Origin: Helianthus annuus
Lineage: Eukaryota; Streptophyta; Magnoliopsida; Asterales; Asteraceae
NCBI RefSeq assembly: GCF_002127325.2
Contig: NC_035448.2
Span: 89,852,546-89,916,545, forward strand
Direction of reading: 5' to 3'
Length of the DNA: 64,000 nt
Part shown: one piece after another, positions 51,474 to 63,857 of the stretch
How positions within the stretch are numbered: the first letter of the stretch is position 1
Layout: each line of letters opens with the position of its first letter
The notes under the pieces: generated by a model
Seen by the model: only the letters and a program-made list of their open reading frames with translations
The model's database searches: none
Told to the model about the DNA's origin: nothing
Made by a program: the position numbers and the translations under genes

Positions 51474-52192
51474 TGTTAGGGCTGGATTTTTATCATATGT
51501 GATCCTTACACATGATCCTAACCAGTGATCCTTGTTTCTTTGGCAGACAGTGATCCTCAGCAGAACTTCAGGATCAGGATCATGGGACATTATGGTGATC
51601 CTCATACTAACGGCTATTTCCACTCAATACAATATTGTTTTGCAGGAACATCTAGCAGGATATGCTCTAGACATCATGATCCAGGAACGCGTCTTCACAA
51701 ATATGGCAAGAGCTTAATCGGAGAAAGACGTTGCACAGGATATGGAAACTAGGCTTGATTTATGGGCAGCAATTTAGGCTAGATTGTCTTTATTTCTAAA
51801 GGGGTAATGAGCTGATAATTAGTCATTTTACCTAAAATAGGTCACCTACACATGTATAAATACCACTCTTCCTCATTCGGAAGAACACACACGATATACG
51901 ACACAACTCTCAAACACTTAGACACTCAGTGATCCTTGTACTCAGCTCATTATCATCCAAAGTTGTAATCATATTTCTGTTATATTGAAGTTGGTGATCG
52001 GTAGTTGCCATCACCCGAGGTTTTTTATGCCGGAGATCATTCATTGATCAAGGGCTTTTTCCTCGTATAAATCATCGTGTCTTTGCATCTTTATCATAGA
52101 AGTGATCCTTTACTTTCATAGTTAACCAAGCATCATACCCCGTTTTCATAAAGTTTGGTTACATTATCCTTGTGTGATTTTTGACCAAAACA
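51474..52192 (+). mobile_element. Tat-beta 3' LTR
   Basis: Matches the 5' LTR; TATA box at 51855-51862. Preceded by the polypurine tract ATTTTGGGGGCAAT. Followed by GTATC, the right target duplication, and Tat-alpha pol. Confidence 0.96.
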
Positions 52193-52672
52193 GTATCCAA
52201 GTCTTGAGCTAAGATTGCAGCATTCTCTTCAGGATCACGAGTACTTGTTCTAGTAGTTGGAACCACCATTTCTGTTGGAATCACTGCTTCTGCCCCAAAT
52301 ACTAAAGAGAAGGGTGTTTGACCAGTGGCATTCTTGGGAGTTGTCCTATCAGCCCATAGCACATAAGGCAATTCCTCTGCCCATTTCCCCTTCTTGGATC
52401 CTAGCTTCTTCTTCAGATTGTTGATGATGATCTTGTTGGATGATTCTGCTTGACCATTGGCTTGTGGATGGACTGGTGTTGATGTTATCATCTTAATTCC
52501 CCAACTGTCACACAAGTTAGTGGTTCTGCTCCCAATGAATTGGGAACCATTATCACATACAATTTCAGAGGGAATGTCAAATCTAGTTATAATGTTTCTT
52601 TTAATAAAGGATATAACTTCCTTTTCTCTGACTTGAGCAAAAGCTTCAGCTTCTATCCACTTGGAGAAGTAG

Positions 52673-52792
<120 letters not shown>

Positions 52793-53561
52793 TGATGAAG
52801 GATATTGCTGTGTCTTTGACAAGGATCACACTTCTTAGCATATTCTACAGCATCCCTTTTCATAGTTGGCCAGTAGTATCCTGTTCTAAGGATCCTTGAG
52901 AACAATGCCCTGCCCCCAGTGTGGTTTCCACAATCTCCTTCATGGAAGTCTCTCAATACTTCTTGAATTTCAGGATCCTCGATACATCTTAAATATGGTC
53001 CTGCAAGAGATCGTTTATATAGCATATTATTTAAGATTGTGAATTGAGATACCTTAATCCTGAAAGCTTTAGGATTTTCTCCCATAGGAATTTCCCCATG
53101 TTGCAAGTATCTCATAATTGGTGAGATCCATGATCCTGAATAAGATTGAGCTTCTTCACTAGGGATCATTGCAGTATCCTCTTCTATTTCCATGGCCACC
53201 TGATCCTCAATAGCAGGAGCTAGGATATGGATGATGGGGATACTTATATCTTCTGGGATCTTCAAGGATGATCCTAGGTTGGCCAATGCATCAGCTTCTG
53301 TGTTTTCCTCCCTTGGTACCTGTGTTAAGCTGAAATAGACAAAAGAGAGTGCCAATTCTTTAACTATCTCTAAGTATTTGGTTAGTTTTTCACCTTTAAC
53401 AGCATAGGATCCATTAAAGTGATTGGTGATCAATAATGAGTCTACATATACTTTAAGATATTTCACCCCCATATCCTTAGCAATTTGCAAGCCAGCAATT
53501 AAGGCTTCATATTCAGCCTCATTGTTAGTTGCTTGGAACTCACAGGCTATGGAGTGGGGTA

Positions 53562-55603
53562 TTTTTTTTTTTTTGGGTAAAGGGTTACCCCGGTGAATTT
53601 TATAAAGAATCAAAGAACAGGGTGTGACAAAGAGTTCGACACACACTAACTAGGCTTGACAGGCCAAGCCTAGGCAAACAAAAACTACAAAACCAACAAA
53701 AAAACACAGCCAAACCCACACAACCCGAACCACAACACAAAACTACACTACACTCGCTAACTAAACATCACCCTTAGCCCGGATCGTCCTCCTTGATTTC
53801 CCACATATCCAAAAGCTTCCTGCTCTTCACGTCCCGACCGATCTTGAACCCCATTATACGAAGTCGAACCGTATCAAAAATAAATTGAGCCACCATCTCT
53901 TCCTTATTGCGTATGTTAGAAAACAACCGATTGTTCCTTTCTTTCCATAAGAAGTATGTAGCCGCCGCAAGAACAAGCTTACTTACAATGTGGGCCAGCG
54001 CATTTGAATTCGTATTATGTTCTATCCATCCCACAATAGAGCCCCAATCGTCACCAACATATCTCAGATCCGTTCTCGTCTTGACAATATTCCAAACTTT
54101 AGTCGAAAAAGAGCATTGAAAGAACAAGTGATCCCTCGAGTCCCGTCCATAGTTGCAAAGAGGGCAGCACATAAGTCTTAAATTTGTCTCACTCCCAGCT
54201 TCCCAAACCGCCAATCTATCCTGCGTCTTGAGTTTATTTTTTAGAACTAACCAAAGGAGGAAGGCGTGTCTTGGAATGCATTGGCCATACCACACCATGT
54301 TCGCCCAACCCACCTTGTTATCTCTTAACCGAAGGTTGTTCCAAGCTTCCCAGGAACTAAAGTGCACAATATTACCTTCCACAGTTTTCCAACCCAGTCT
54401 ATCACTCGACCCAGGAACAAGATGAGGAACCGTAACATTTATGAGAACCGGAAATAAGTCATACCATGCCTGAGGCCACCTCCAATTGCCCTCCGCATCT
54501 ACAAGCTCATCAACCGTAGTATGCAAATTAAATCCAGCTTGGGCTATTCTCCTCGGCGTAATAAAATTACGGATCGGACTACACGAGCACCAATTGTCAC
54601 TCCATGCATTCGTCTGCGAACCACTACCAATAACCCTCCAAACATAATGTCTGACTAGCGGACGGATTGCAAGAATCTTTCGCCAACTCCAAGTTAAGCT
54701 ACCACGGCTTTGAATATCCCAAAAATTACGGCCCTTTAACTTGTACGAGTGGATCCATTGTACCCATAGGGATTCTCGGTTGCTAATAATACTCCATACG
54801 TGAGACATCATAAGGCCTTTGTTCACATCGGAAATATTTCTGATCCCTAGACCCCCCTCATCTTTAGGCAAACAAACATCCTTCCAAGCGACTTTTGACC
54901 GAATATTGCCCGGGTTCCCTGCATTCCAAAGGAATCTACGCATTCTCTTTTCAAGATCCTTAACTATTCGCACAGGCAAAATAAATACCGATGCCCAGTA
55001 TGTGTACATAGCTGTAAGAACAGAGTTGAGAAGCTGCAAACGGCCAGCAAAAGACAGCGATTTAGACATCCAGTGATTAACCCGCCTCTCCATACGTTCC
55101 ACGAGCACCCGACAGTCTCTAAAAGATAACTTAGTAGAGATCAACGGAACCCCGAGATAGCGAACCGGAAGGTTACCCTCACTAAACGGCAACAAGTTCA
55201 TAATCTCAGCTTTAACTTGACTTGTAACATTACAAAAGAAGATTGTACTCTTTGGCAAGCTAGGGACTAATCCCGAGACACTCGTAAATTTCTCCAACAC
55301 ATTCCGAACAAGCTGAACCGATCCAGTATCCCCATTAACAAAAACAAACAAGTCATCAGCAAAGGACACATTAATAATCTTTTGTTTAGAGCATTGGCTA
55401 TGGAACTTAAAAGCCGGATTTAACGCCATCTTTTGTAACATGAGGGATAACACCTCCATAACCAACGTGAAAAGGTACGGGGACATTGGATCTCCTTGAC
55501 GAAGACCTCGTTTCCCCGAAAAATACCCATGCAACTCACCATTTATGCTGACTGAATAAGACACGGACGTGACACATGCCATAATCCAAGTGTGTAGTAG
55601 TAT
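53562..55603 (-). mobile_element. 5'-truncated LINE (L1-like) in Tat-alpha pol
   Basis: Minus-strand LINE with about 13 A at its 3' end (T run 53562-53574), short 3' non-coding part (53575-53773) and the C-terminal part of ORF2. The 3' end reads CACCGGGGTAACCCTTTACCC before the poly(A). It replaced about seven target bases instead of duplicating them: upstream target ends CCACAGGG and downstream resumes at TACCCCAC. The 5' edge has a short filler, ATACTACTACACACT, resembling Tat sequence nearby. Confidence 0.9.
53774..55582 (-). pseudogene. LINE ORF2 C-terminal part: reverse transcriptase and zinc-binding domain
   Basis: Open 602-residue reading truncated at the 5' side; the endonuclease and the first reverse transcriptase motifs are missing. 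Visible are GLRQGDPMSPYLFTLVMEVL and the catalytic box VSFADDLFVF (FADD), then thumb, then a zf-RVT-type region (HAFLLWLVLKNKLKTQDRL ... CPLCNYGRDSRDHLFFQC) and a C-terminal stretch with FLWKERNNRLF. Typical of plant L1-like non-LTR retrotransposons. No internal stop, so a fairly recent insertion. Confidence 0.93.
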
Positions 55604-57237
55604 CCCTGTGGCGATTTTAGTAGTATCCCGAGCCCTGTGCCCTTGACATTTGAGGATCCATCAGTGTGTAGTATCCAAGGATCCTTGGTCTCATCCAGCT
55701 GCTGGACTTCCAATTCTGCTTCCTTTTGTAGATCACTACTGAAATCAGCCACAAAGTCAGCTAGTGCTTGGGATTTGATGGCTGTTCTAGGCTCATATCT
55801 TATATCATGGGCACTAAGCTTTACTGCCCACTTAGCCATTCTTCCGGACATCTCTGGTTTCCTGAGGACATTCTTGATTGGAAAATTAGTTCTAACAACA
55901 ATAGTGTGGGTTTCAAAATAATGTCTTAACTTAGTTGATGCCATAATTAATGCGAGAATAAGTTTCTCAAGGTGTGAGTACCTGGATTCTGCATCAAGTA
56001 AACTCTTACTTACATAGTAAATAGGATGTTGTGTACCTTCGTGATCCTTAACAAGGACAGCACTTACAGCGGTTGAGGATACCGCTAGGTATAAGGATAA
56101 CACATCTCCTTTTCCGGGTTTCATTAATGCTGGTGCTGAGGACATATATTCTTTAAGGGCTTGTAAAGCATTCTCATGCTTTTCAGTCCATTCAAATTTC
56201 TTGTTTTTCCTTAGGATATCATAAAATTCTTTACATCTTTCTGAGGATTTTGATATGAACCTGTTTAAAGCTGCTATCCTGCCTGTTAGCCTTTGCACAT
56301 CCTTAGCATTGGCAGGGGATTTGATGTTCACCAATGCTTTAATTTGTTCTGGGCTTGCTTCCATGCCCCTCTGAGTTACCATATATCCTAGAAATTTACC
56401 TGCTTTAACACCAAAGTGACATTTCGAAGGATTAAGCTTCATGTTATAATTATCAAGGATATCAAATGCTTCCTCCAAGTCCCTTAGGTGATCCTCAGCT
56501 TTCTTTGACTTGACTACCATATCATCTATGTATACTTCCATAGTTTGTCCTATTTGATCTTTGAACATCATATTCACCAGCCTTTGATATGTTGCACCTG
56601 CATTTCTTAGTCCAAAAGGCATGGCAATATAACAATATAAACCGGTTGGGGTCATAAAGGCTGTATCCTCTTGGTCAGATGGTTCCATCTGAATTTGTTG
56701 GAATCCAGATGATGCATCCATAAAGGTCAACAGTTCATGCCCCGCCGTTGCATCCACCATGGAGTCAATGTGGGGTAGTGGGAAAGGATCCTTGGGACAT
56801 GCCTTATTCAGATCAGTGAAATCGACACATACCCTCCACTTTCCGTTTTTCTTTTGGACAACAACCACATTGGCTAACCATTTTGGATATTTTACCTCTC
56901 TGATCATACCTGCTTGAAGTAGTCTCTCTACTTCTTCTTGGATAATGGCATTCCTTTCTGGTGCAAACTTCCTCCTTTTTTGATGGATTGGTTTGATAGA
57001 CCTGTCAATGCCAAGTTTATGAGTGATAATATCCTTAGATATACCTGTCATATCTTCATGTTTCCATGCAAAGGTAGATTTTCTTCTTTTGAGGAAGGAT
57101 ATTATGTCTTCTTTCAACTCGCCAAGGATCCCTGATCCGATATAGATTTTTGATTCAGGATCACTAGGATCCAAAAGGATTTCGTCCACATCCTGTTCCC
57201 TTGCCTCCAAGACACTCCTTGGAGGATACTGTAATTG

Positions 57238-57252
57238 CTATTGCTCCCTTGG
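57238..57252 (-). promoter_or_regulatory. Leaky-stop context at gag/pol boundary (Tat-alpha)
   Basis: On the minus strand CAATAGCAATTACAG would span about 57243 to 57229, with the UAG at 57240-57238 and pol following in frame toward 57210. Confidence 0.72.
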
Positions 57253-59193
57253 CTTCGAGGTTGGTTTCATGGATGAGGTATAGCAATCCTTAGCCTCTTG
57301 CTGGTCACTGTCGATCTTGATTATCCCCCATGGGCTAGGGAGTTTCACACATTGATGGTAGGTAGATGGGACTGCTCTCATATCATGTATCCAGGGCCTG
57401 CCAAGGATAACATTACAACAAGATAAACAGTCAATGACACAAAATTTTTGATAATTATGTAATCCTTCCACGTAGATTGGGAGTTTAATGTCCCCCAGAG
57501 TTTTCTTCGTTTCTCCACTGAATCCCACAAGCACGGAGGATCTTGGTGTGATGTCTGATTCTGGGATACCCATTTTCTTTAGAACATCAAGTTGGATAAT
57601 GTTTACTGAGCTTCCTCCGTCGATAAGGATCCTGCGGACAAAATGGTTAGAAATAAAGAGAGTAATAACTAAACTATCATGATGAGGATCCTGGATGTTA
57701 ATGCGATCATCCTCATCAAACGTTATCGTCTTTCCTTCCGAGACACTTGATGTTCGAATAGGTCTTTCTCCATTATCCATTTTTGCTTCCTTTGCATGCC
57801 TTTTGGCTGCCGAGAAGGATGTACCACAAATATCTGATCCTCCGGAAATAAAGTTGATCACTTGTGCATTCGCCGGAGGGGCTGGAGCCTTTTCAGGGAT
57901 CCTTTCAGGATCCTGAGTCCTTTGCTTTTTTCTTCCCAACAATTCTTTCAAATGTCCCTTGCTTAGCAGATATCCAATTTCTTTTCTTAATGCTATGCAT
58001 TCTTCAGTTAGATGCCCGAAATCCTCGTGGTATGCACACCACTTTGACTTATCTTTAGTCCCGGATGGTTTGTCATTCTTTCTGCGCCATCTGGCTTTTT
58101 CTCCTAGATTCTGCATTGCAAGGATTAGTTCGTGATTGTCAACAGAAAAACAATATTCAGAAATCGGAGGATAATCCTCATCATCCTCTTCCTGGTTAAC
58201 AGCATGCATATTCTGGTTGTCATTTCTATGGTAGGATTTGAACTTATTGTTCTTGAAAGATGATCCTTGTTTTTCCTGTTTTGAGGATCCTACTTGCCTC
58301 TCCTGGATCCTCTTGTCATCCTCTAGCCGGATGAACCTGAGTGCCCGAGTTCTTACTTCATCTAGGTTCCTGCATGGTGTCATAACAAGATCATCATAGA
58401 ACAATGAATCCTTAAGCAGTCCCATTTTGAAGGCCTCAACAGCCGTGGCCATATCCAAGTTGGGAATGTCTAAGGATTCTTTACTGAATTTAGTTATATA
58501 ATCCCTTAATGATTCATTATGACTTTGAGTTATCCTATATAAATCACTAGTTAATCTTTCAAATTTTCTACTACAAGAGAATTGGTTATTGAATAAGTTA
58601 ACTAAATTAGCAAATGAAGTGATAGAGTAAGGGGGGAGACTTAGCAGCCATTTAAGAGCTGATCCAGTAAGGGTGGATCCAAATCCTTTACATAGGCATG
58701 CTTCCTTTAACTTCTCTGGGATTGGATTGATCTCCATCCTCTCCCTATATTGTGCTATGTGCTCCTCAGGATCCGTTGTACCATCATACAGCTTCATAGT
58801 AGGGATATGGAACCTTTTGGGTACCTCTGCATCACAAATTGGTGGTGCAAAACGAGATACCTTATGGCTTCCATCTGCAATCTCCGGGATAGGCTTGACA
58901 ACCCCTGGAACACTTGAGATCATATCCTTCAGCTTCTGTAACTCCCTGGCCATAGCATGATTGATACCTGTATCCTGCACGAATCCATGGTTAGTGGTAA
59001 GATAATTATTTAAGGTGTTACCTCCCATCGGGTTCAAGTTAGGAACATTGGGTGTGAATCCATATTGCTGGGATTCTGGGATAATGGATGGACCAGTGGA
59101 AGCAATGGTCTGCATTGGAATAAAATCTCCTTGATGGACATCTAGGCTTCCTGTTTGCAAATTCTTTAGGGATCCTGGCATCTGGAAGGATCC

Positions 59194-59445
59194 TGGTATT
59201 TGAGACGATCCTGGAACGAAGGAGGATCCTTGAACCTGGGATGATCCTGGAACAAAGGAGGATCCTTGAACCTGGGACGATCCTGGAACAGAGGAGGATC
59301 CTTGAACCTGGGATGATCCCGGAACGAAGGAGGATCCTTGAACCTGGGACGATCCTGGAACAGAGGAGGATCCTTGAACCTGGGATGATCCCGGAACGAA
59401 GGAGGATCCTTGAACCTGGGATGATCCTGGGACAAAGGAGGATCC
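59194..59445 (-). repeat. 36-bp coding minisatellite in gag, 7 units (right copy)
   Basis: Identical array to 752-1003. An 89-residue open frame on the same strand and a 71-residue one on the other are by-products of the period, which is a multiple of three. Confidence 0.93.
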
Positions 59446-59993
59446 TAAGCTCATGAAGGATCCCAAATGCTGGGCGTAGGATCCCGCCGGTTGGAAATAT
59501 GATCCTGATGCCTGTGTCATTGTTGCTGGGCTGAAATGCACTCCTCTTGATCCACCCATATATTGTATGTCTGGGACCTCTGTTGGCTGAGAAGTAATCA
59601 TTGGAGTATCAAAATTCAAAGATTTGGGCATTAGTGGGGAATGATCCTCTGCCGTTTTCTTTTGCCTTTTGAGATCTCCGATTTCTCTGAGGATCCTGTC
59701 ATTAGTTTCATCCTGCTGCTGCATACGATCCCTCATCTACAAAATCAAAGTAAATATATCGCTAGTACTGGGAACAGAAGAAGTTAGAGCAGAAGATGAT
59801 GGTTTAGAGGAGATAGAAGTTGGTCTCTTCTCAGCATTTTTCTGAGATCCAGCTGGTGGTGGAGGCAAAGGTGGAATGCCAGTAGATGAATTGACTGCCG
59901 ACATCGCTGTGGATGTATTCTTCAATGATGAAGCCATGTAACTCTTTGAAATGATTTCGAACAGAAAGTTTTCTTATGAATGAAGCACCAATT

Positions 59994-60014
59994 GCCCCAC
60001 GGTGGGCGCCAAAC
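59994..60014 (-). other. Tat-alpha primer binding site
   Basis: Reverse complement of the Tat-beta site, immediately inside the 5' LTR. Confidence 0.8.
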
Positions 60015-60732
60015 TGTTTTGGTCAAAAATCACACAAGGATAATGCAACCAAACTCTAAGTAAACGGGGAATGATGCTTGGTTTGTTGAAAAAGTAAAGG
60101 ATCACTTTAGTAAGAAATATGCAAGTGACACAAGGATTTATACGAGGAAAAAGCCCTTGATCAATGTATGATCTCCGGCATAAAAAACCTCGGGTGATGG
60201 CAACTACCGATCACCAACTTCAATATATCAAAATATGGTTACAACTTCGGATGATAATGAGCTGAGTACAAGGATCACTATCGTAAGGTGTGTCTAAGCG
60301 TGTGAGAATTGTGTTGTGTGTCTTCCGAATGGGGAAGAGTATTTATATATACAAGTGTAGGTGGCCTATTTTAAGTAAAAAGACTAATAATCAGCTCATT
60401 ACCCCTTTAGAAATAAAAGTAAATCTAGCCTAAATTGTCGCCCTTAAATCATGCCAAGTTTCCATATCCTTTGCAACGTTCATCTCTGATTGAGCGTGTG
60501 CCAAAATTGTAAAGACGCGTCCCTTGATTGTGATGCTAAGAGCGGATCCTGCTAGTCATTCCTGCAAAACAACATTAAAGTTAATGAAAGCAACTGTTAG
60601 CATGAGGATCCTATGATGGTCCGTGATCCTGATCCTGGAACTCTGCTGAGGATCACTGTCTGCCAAAGAAACAAGGATCACTGGTTAGGATCACATGTAA
60701 GGATCATGTATTATAAAAATCCAGCCCTAACA
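60015..60732 (-). mobile_element. Tat-alpha 5' LTR
   Basis: 718 bases, minus strand, TGTTAGGG (60732) to CCAAAACA (60015). Close to the Tat-gamma LTR. Confidence 0.94.
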
Positions 60733-60818
60733 CTTATCTTTGTTCATCATACCAAGCATCATTCCCCGTTTACAAAGAGTTTGGTTGCATTATCCTTGTG
60801 TGATTTTTGACCAAAACA
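60733..60818 (+). mobile_element. 86-bp 3' stub of a plus-strand Tat LTR
   Basis: Ends TTTTTGACCAAAACA and joins Tat-epsilon pol at 60819 (ATTAATATTAGCC). It represents an earlier Tat insertion into Tat-epsilon, later cut by Tat-alpha. Confidence 0.85.
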
Positions 60819-62842
60819 ATTAATATTAGCCTTACTTATGGCATCAACAAAACTTAGACATTACTTTGAAACACATAGGATTCATGTTAAAACCAACTAT
60901 CCTGTTAAAAATGTGCTTAGAAAACCTGAGATGTTAGGGAGAATGGCTAAGTGGTCGGTAAAGTTAAGTGCCTATGATCTGATATGAACCTAGAAATGCC
61001 ATAAAGTCTCAGGCTTTAGCTGACTTTGTGGCTGATTTCAGTAGTGATATTCAAAATGAAGTAGACCTAGAAGTTCAACAACTAGGAGAAACCTCAGAAT
61101 CCTGGACATTATATACAGATGGTGCATCTAATGTTAGAGGAGTAGGATTGGGTATACTACTAAAATCGCCACAGGGGGACATAATACCCCAGGCTATTAG
61201 ATGTGAATTTCCTGCCACTAATAATGAAGCAGAATACGAGGCTTTGATTGCAGGATTAGAATTGGCTAAAAACATGAATATTAAATGTTTGCAAGTATAT
61301 GTTGACTCCTTGTTAATTACTAATTATTTTAATGGCTCATATGCAGTTAAAGGTGAGAAGTTAATTGAATATCTCGATATTCTCAAAAAATTAGCAAGAT
61401 ATTTCGATGTTTTTACACTTGAACAGGTACCAAGAGAAGATAATGTTGAAGCAGATGCCTTGGCAAATCTAGGATCATCGGTCAGGATACTAGAAGGGAC
61501 CCAAATACTAATATTGCATATCTTGTATCCTGCGATGAATCCTCAGGATAGGGAAGTAGTAAGTATTCGGGATCCTGGAGCTGAATATCCTGAAGAGGAT
61601 CCTCAATCCTGGACGACTCCAATCATAAGATATCTCAAGGAAGGGCACATCCCGAACAATGAGAATCCTAAGGCCTTTAGAATGAAGGTATCACGATTCA
61701 CTATTATAAATAATGTTTTATACAAGAAATCTCTTGCAGGACCATATTTGAGGTGCTTAGAAGATCCTGAAGCCAAAGAAGTACTTCAGGATATACATGA
61801 AGGGGATTGTGGTAACCACACTGGGGGCAGGTCATTATTCTCAAAAATATTGAGGACTGGATACTATTGGCCAACAATGAAGAAAGATGCTGCAGAATAC
61901 GCTCGAAGATGTGATGCATGTCAAAGACATAGTAACATATTGCATCAACCAGCTGAACCATTATATCCTATAGCTTCCCCTTGGCCATTCATGAAGTGGG
62001 GGATAGACATAGTAGGAAAGTTGCCAAAAGCTCCAGGAGGGAAAGTCTTTATGCTGGCAATGACTGACTATTTTTCTAAATGGGTTGAAGCTGAAGCATT
62101 TGTCCAAGTTAGAGACCAAGAAGTAGTATCCTTCATAAAGAGGAATATCCTGACCAGGTTTGGAGTACCAGCCGAGATAATCTGTGACAATGGTTCTCAA
62201 TTCATAAGTAAGAGGACTACTGATTTTTGCAAGATTTGGGGAATCAAAATGATCACATCTACTCTGGTACATCCTCAAGCAAATGGAGAAGCAGAATCCT
62301 CGAACAAGATAATAGTTAACAACCTAAAAAAGAGACTAGGAGCTAAAAAAGGAAGATGGGCAGAAGAGCTACCCTTTGTTTTGTGGGCTGATAGAACAAC
62401 AATAAAAAACGCAACCGGCCAAACTCCATTCTCCTTAGTATTTGGGACAGAAGCAGTAATCCCAACAGAAATGGTGATACCTACGGCAAGATCCAATCTC
62501 TAGGATCCTAATAAGAATCCTGAAGCTATGTGCCAAGAACTAGACACTGTGGATGAGACAAGAGATGCAGCAAAGCTAAGGATGGCGGCATATCAACAGA
62601 GGATATCCAGAGCGTACAACAAGAATATAAGAAGTAGGAGGTTTCAAGTTGGGGATTGGGTATTAAGAAAAGCTTTTCAGAATACTACTACTCCTGCCGA
62701 TGGAAAATTTGCTCCAAAATGGGAAGGACCCTATGATATTGAATCAGAAGCAGGAAAAGGAGCATATCGACTCAAGAATATGTAAGGGGATACGCTACCA
62801 AGATCCTGGAATGCTATACACCTAAAGCTCTATTTCAAGTGA
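60819..62842 (+). pseudogene. pol: Tat-epsilon pol: RNase H, archaeal-type RNase H, integrase
   Basis: Same fragment as 2377-4237, but complete to its natural end (HLKLYFK, TGA 62840-62842). Three lesions: indel near 60983-60987, TAG 62501-62503 in place of Arg, TAA 62783-62785 in place of Glu. All integrase catalytic residues remain. The 5' half lies outside or is lost. It is the oldest and most diverged Tat copy here. Confidence 0.92.
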
Positions 62843-63097
62843 GTTTAGAATTTAATTTCTAACTCAGGATGGTATGAATTCTATCTCTTTTAAATATGTT
62901 CGAATTTATTCTTTTGAATCCAATACTAACTTAAGCATCGGAGGGGTGTTAGCCAGGCTAACACCCACCTTAGTTTAAGGCTGTTTTGCAGAATATGCTC
63001 CAGGATATACCTCCAGGATATATCCTAAAACCCTAGGTCCTACCCTTTTTCAACCATTTCACTGGATAATCCGCTCCACCAGGAATTGAATCTCTTT
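62843..63097 (+). other. Tat-epsilon 3' region, short
   Basis: Only 255 bases separate pol from the exon-1 relic, against about 1.4 kb plus three exons in beta and gamma. No 23-base array. Probably deleted. Confidence 0.6.
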
Positions 63098-63608
63098 TTA
63101 CAAAAAAGAACTTGGATTTCCATTCCTCTTCGTTCCTGGTGGCTCAAGAATCAGTGGGTCGCTGGAAGTGGAATAAAACAAGAATCGACAAGAGCCGTGA
63201 CATCTAAGCCGGTATGCTAAGGGGAGGTCATGGACGGAAAGATCAGGGACATGATTATTCTTGATTTGATCAAGAACAGATAAACCCCGCCAAAGCATTG
63301 GCATTGTCTGACTAAAGCAGATTTTGGTGATATTGAAGAAATCGGTGATAAAGTCCGAGAAAGGAAATTGCAAGCCTAAGGTAAAAGGAAAAGCATTGAA
63401 GCACAACCACTCGTCGGAAACCATGTCGTCGGATTTCCCGGTCAAACGGCCGGAACATCGTCCCCTTCGGGAAGATGCCAGAGGTTTTGAGGGCTGACAA
63501 GTGGGCACTGTCAAAGGTGCATATTTCCTTCTTCGGATCTTGGAGAATATTTTGGTGGATGAATCTAGGAGCAGAGTCACCGGAACTAGATCTAGTCTGC
63601 CTCGCCAT
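63098..63608 (-). pseudogene. Tat-epsilon antisense gene, exon 1, frameshifted
   Basis: Minus-strand relative of exon 1 of the antisense gene. It starts at ATG 63608-63606 (MARQTRSSSGDS), shifts frame around 63430-63450 (from FRPFDREI to KSDDMVSDEW) and continues with FPFTLGLQFPFSDF, CFSQTMPMLWRGLSVLDQIKNN and SCRFLFYST to about 63098. MPMLWR corresponds to MPMIWR in beta and gamma. Later exons are not visible, since the DNA between 62843 and 63097 is short and has no recognisable match. So the gene was already present in the common ancestor of these families. Confidence 0.78.
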
Positions 63609-63810
63609 AATAGTCGCCGGAATATTGAGCAAAATGAAAGGAGAAGATAAAGTTGAGAGAGAATTGTTTACCTTTTTCTCTTCGGTAAAGGTTAAATGGG
63701 GATAAGCATGAGAAGTTATAGGGAGGTAATGAGTAATTGTAGACTAAGCAGTTACAAGCAATCACATCAAGGTCTAATCTCTTAATTGCCTCGTTATTCA
63801 TAAAAAATAT

Positions 63811-63837
63811 AACCGTTAGCACCAGGATACTAAACGG
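63811..63837 (-). promoter_or_regulatory. AACGG motifs upstream of the Tat-epsilon antisense relic
   Basis: CCGTT at 63813-63817, which reads GCTAACGGTTA on the minus strand, close to the mitosis-specific activator consensus, and AACGG at 63833-63837. Position relative to the antisense ATG and the LTR matches the clusters in beta and gamma. Confidence 0.5.
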
Positions 63838-63857
63838 TAACATTTTTTGGGGACAAT

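Larger units (their letters stand above)
57238..59937 (-). pseudogene. gag: Tat-alpha gag-protease with one nonsense mutation
   Basis: ATG 59937-59935, TAG 57240-57238. A TAG at 59739-59737 replaces CAG between TLIL and MRDRMQQQD; the rest is open. Capsid region, CAYHEDFGHLTEEC knuckle and protease (RRILIDGGSSVNII) are intact. The Gly-Ser repeat has seven 12-residue units against three in the other gags. An ATG directly follows the stop, so an N-truncated 832-residue gag could start there; that is a guess. Confidence 0.93.
58443..62679. repeat. Right copy of the 58.4-kb tandem duplication (partner 1-4237)
   Basis: See 1-4237. To the right of 62679 the Tat-epsilon sequence continues naturally, so this is the original context and the left copy holds the breakpoint. 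Confidence 0.9.

Noticed and set aside
59166..59456. Open frames on both strands across the gag minisatellite as small genes
   Set aside because: The 36-base period is a multiple of three, so stop-free frames arise on both strands automatically. Only the frame that continues gag is supported.
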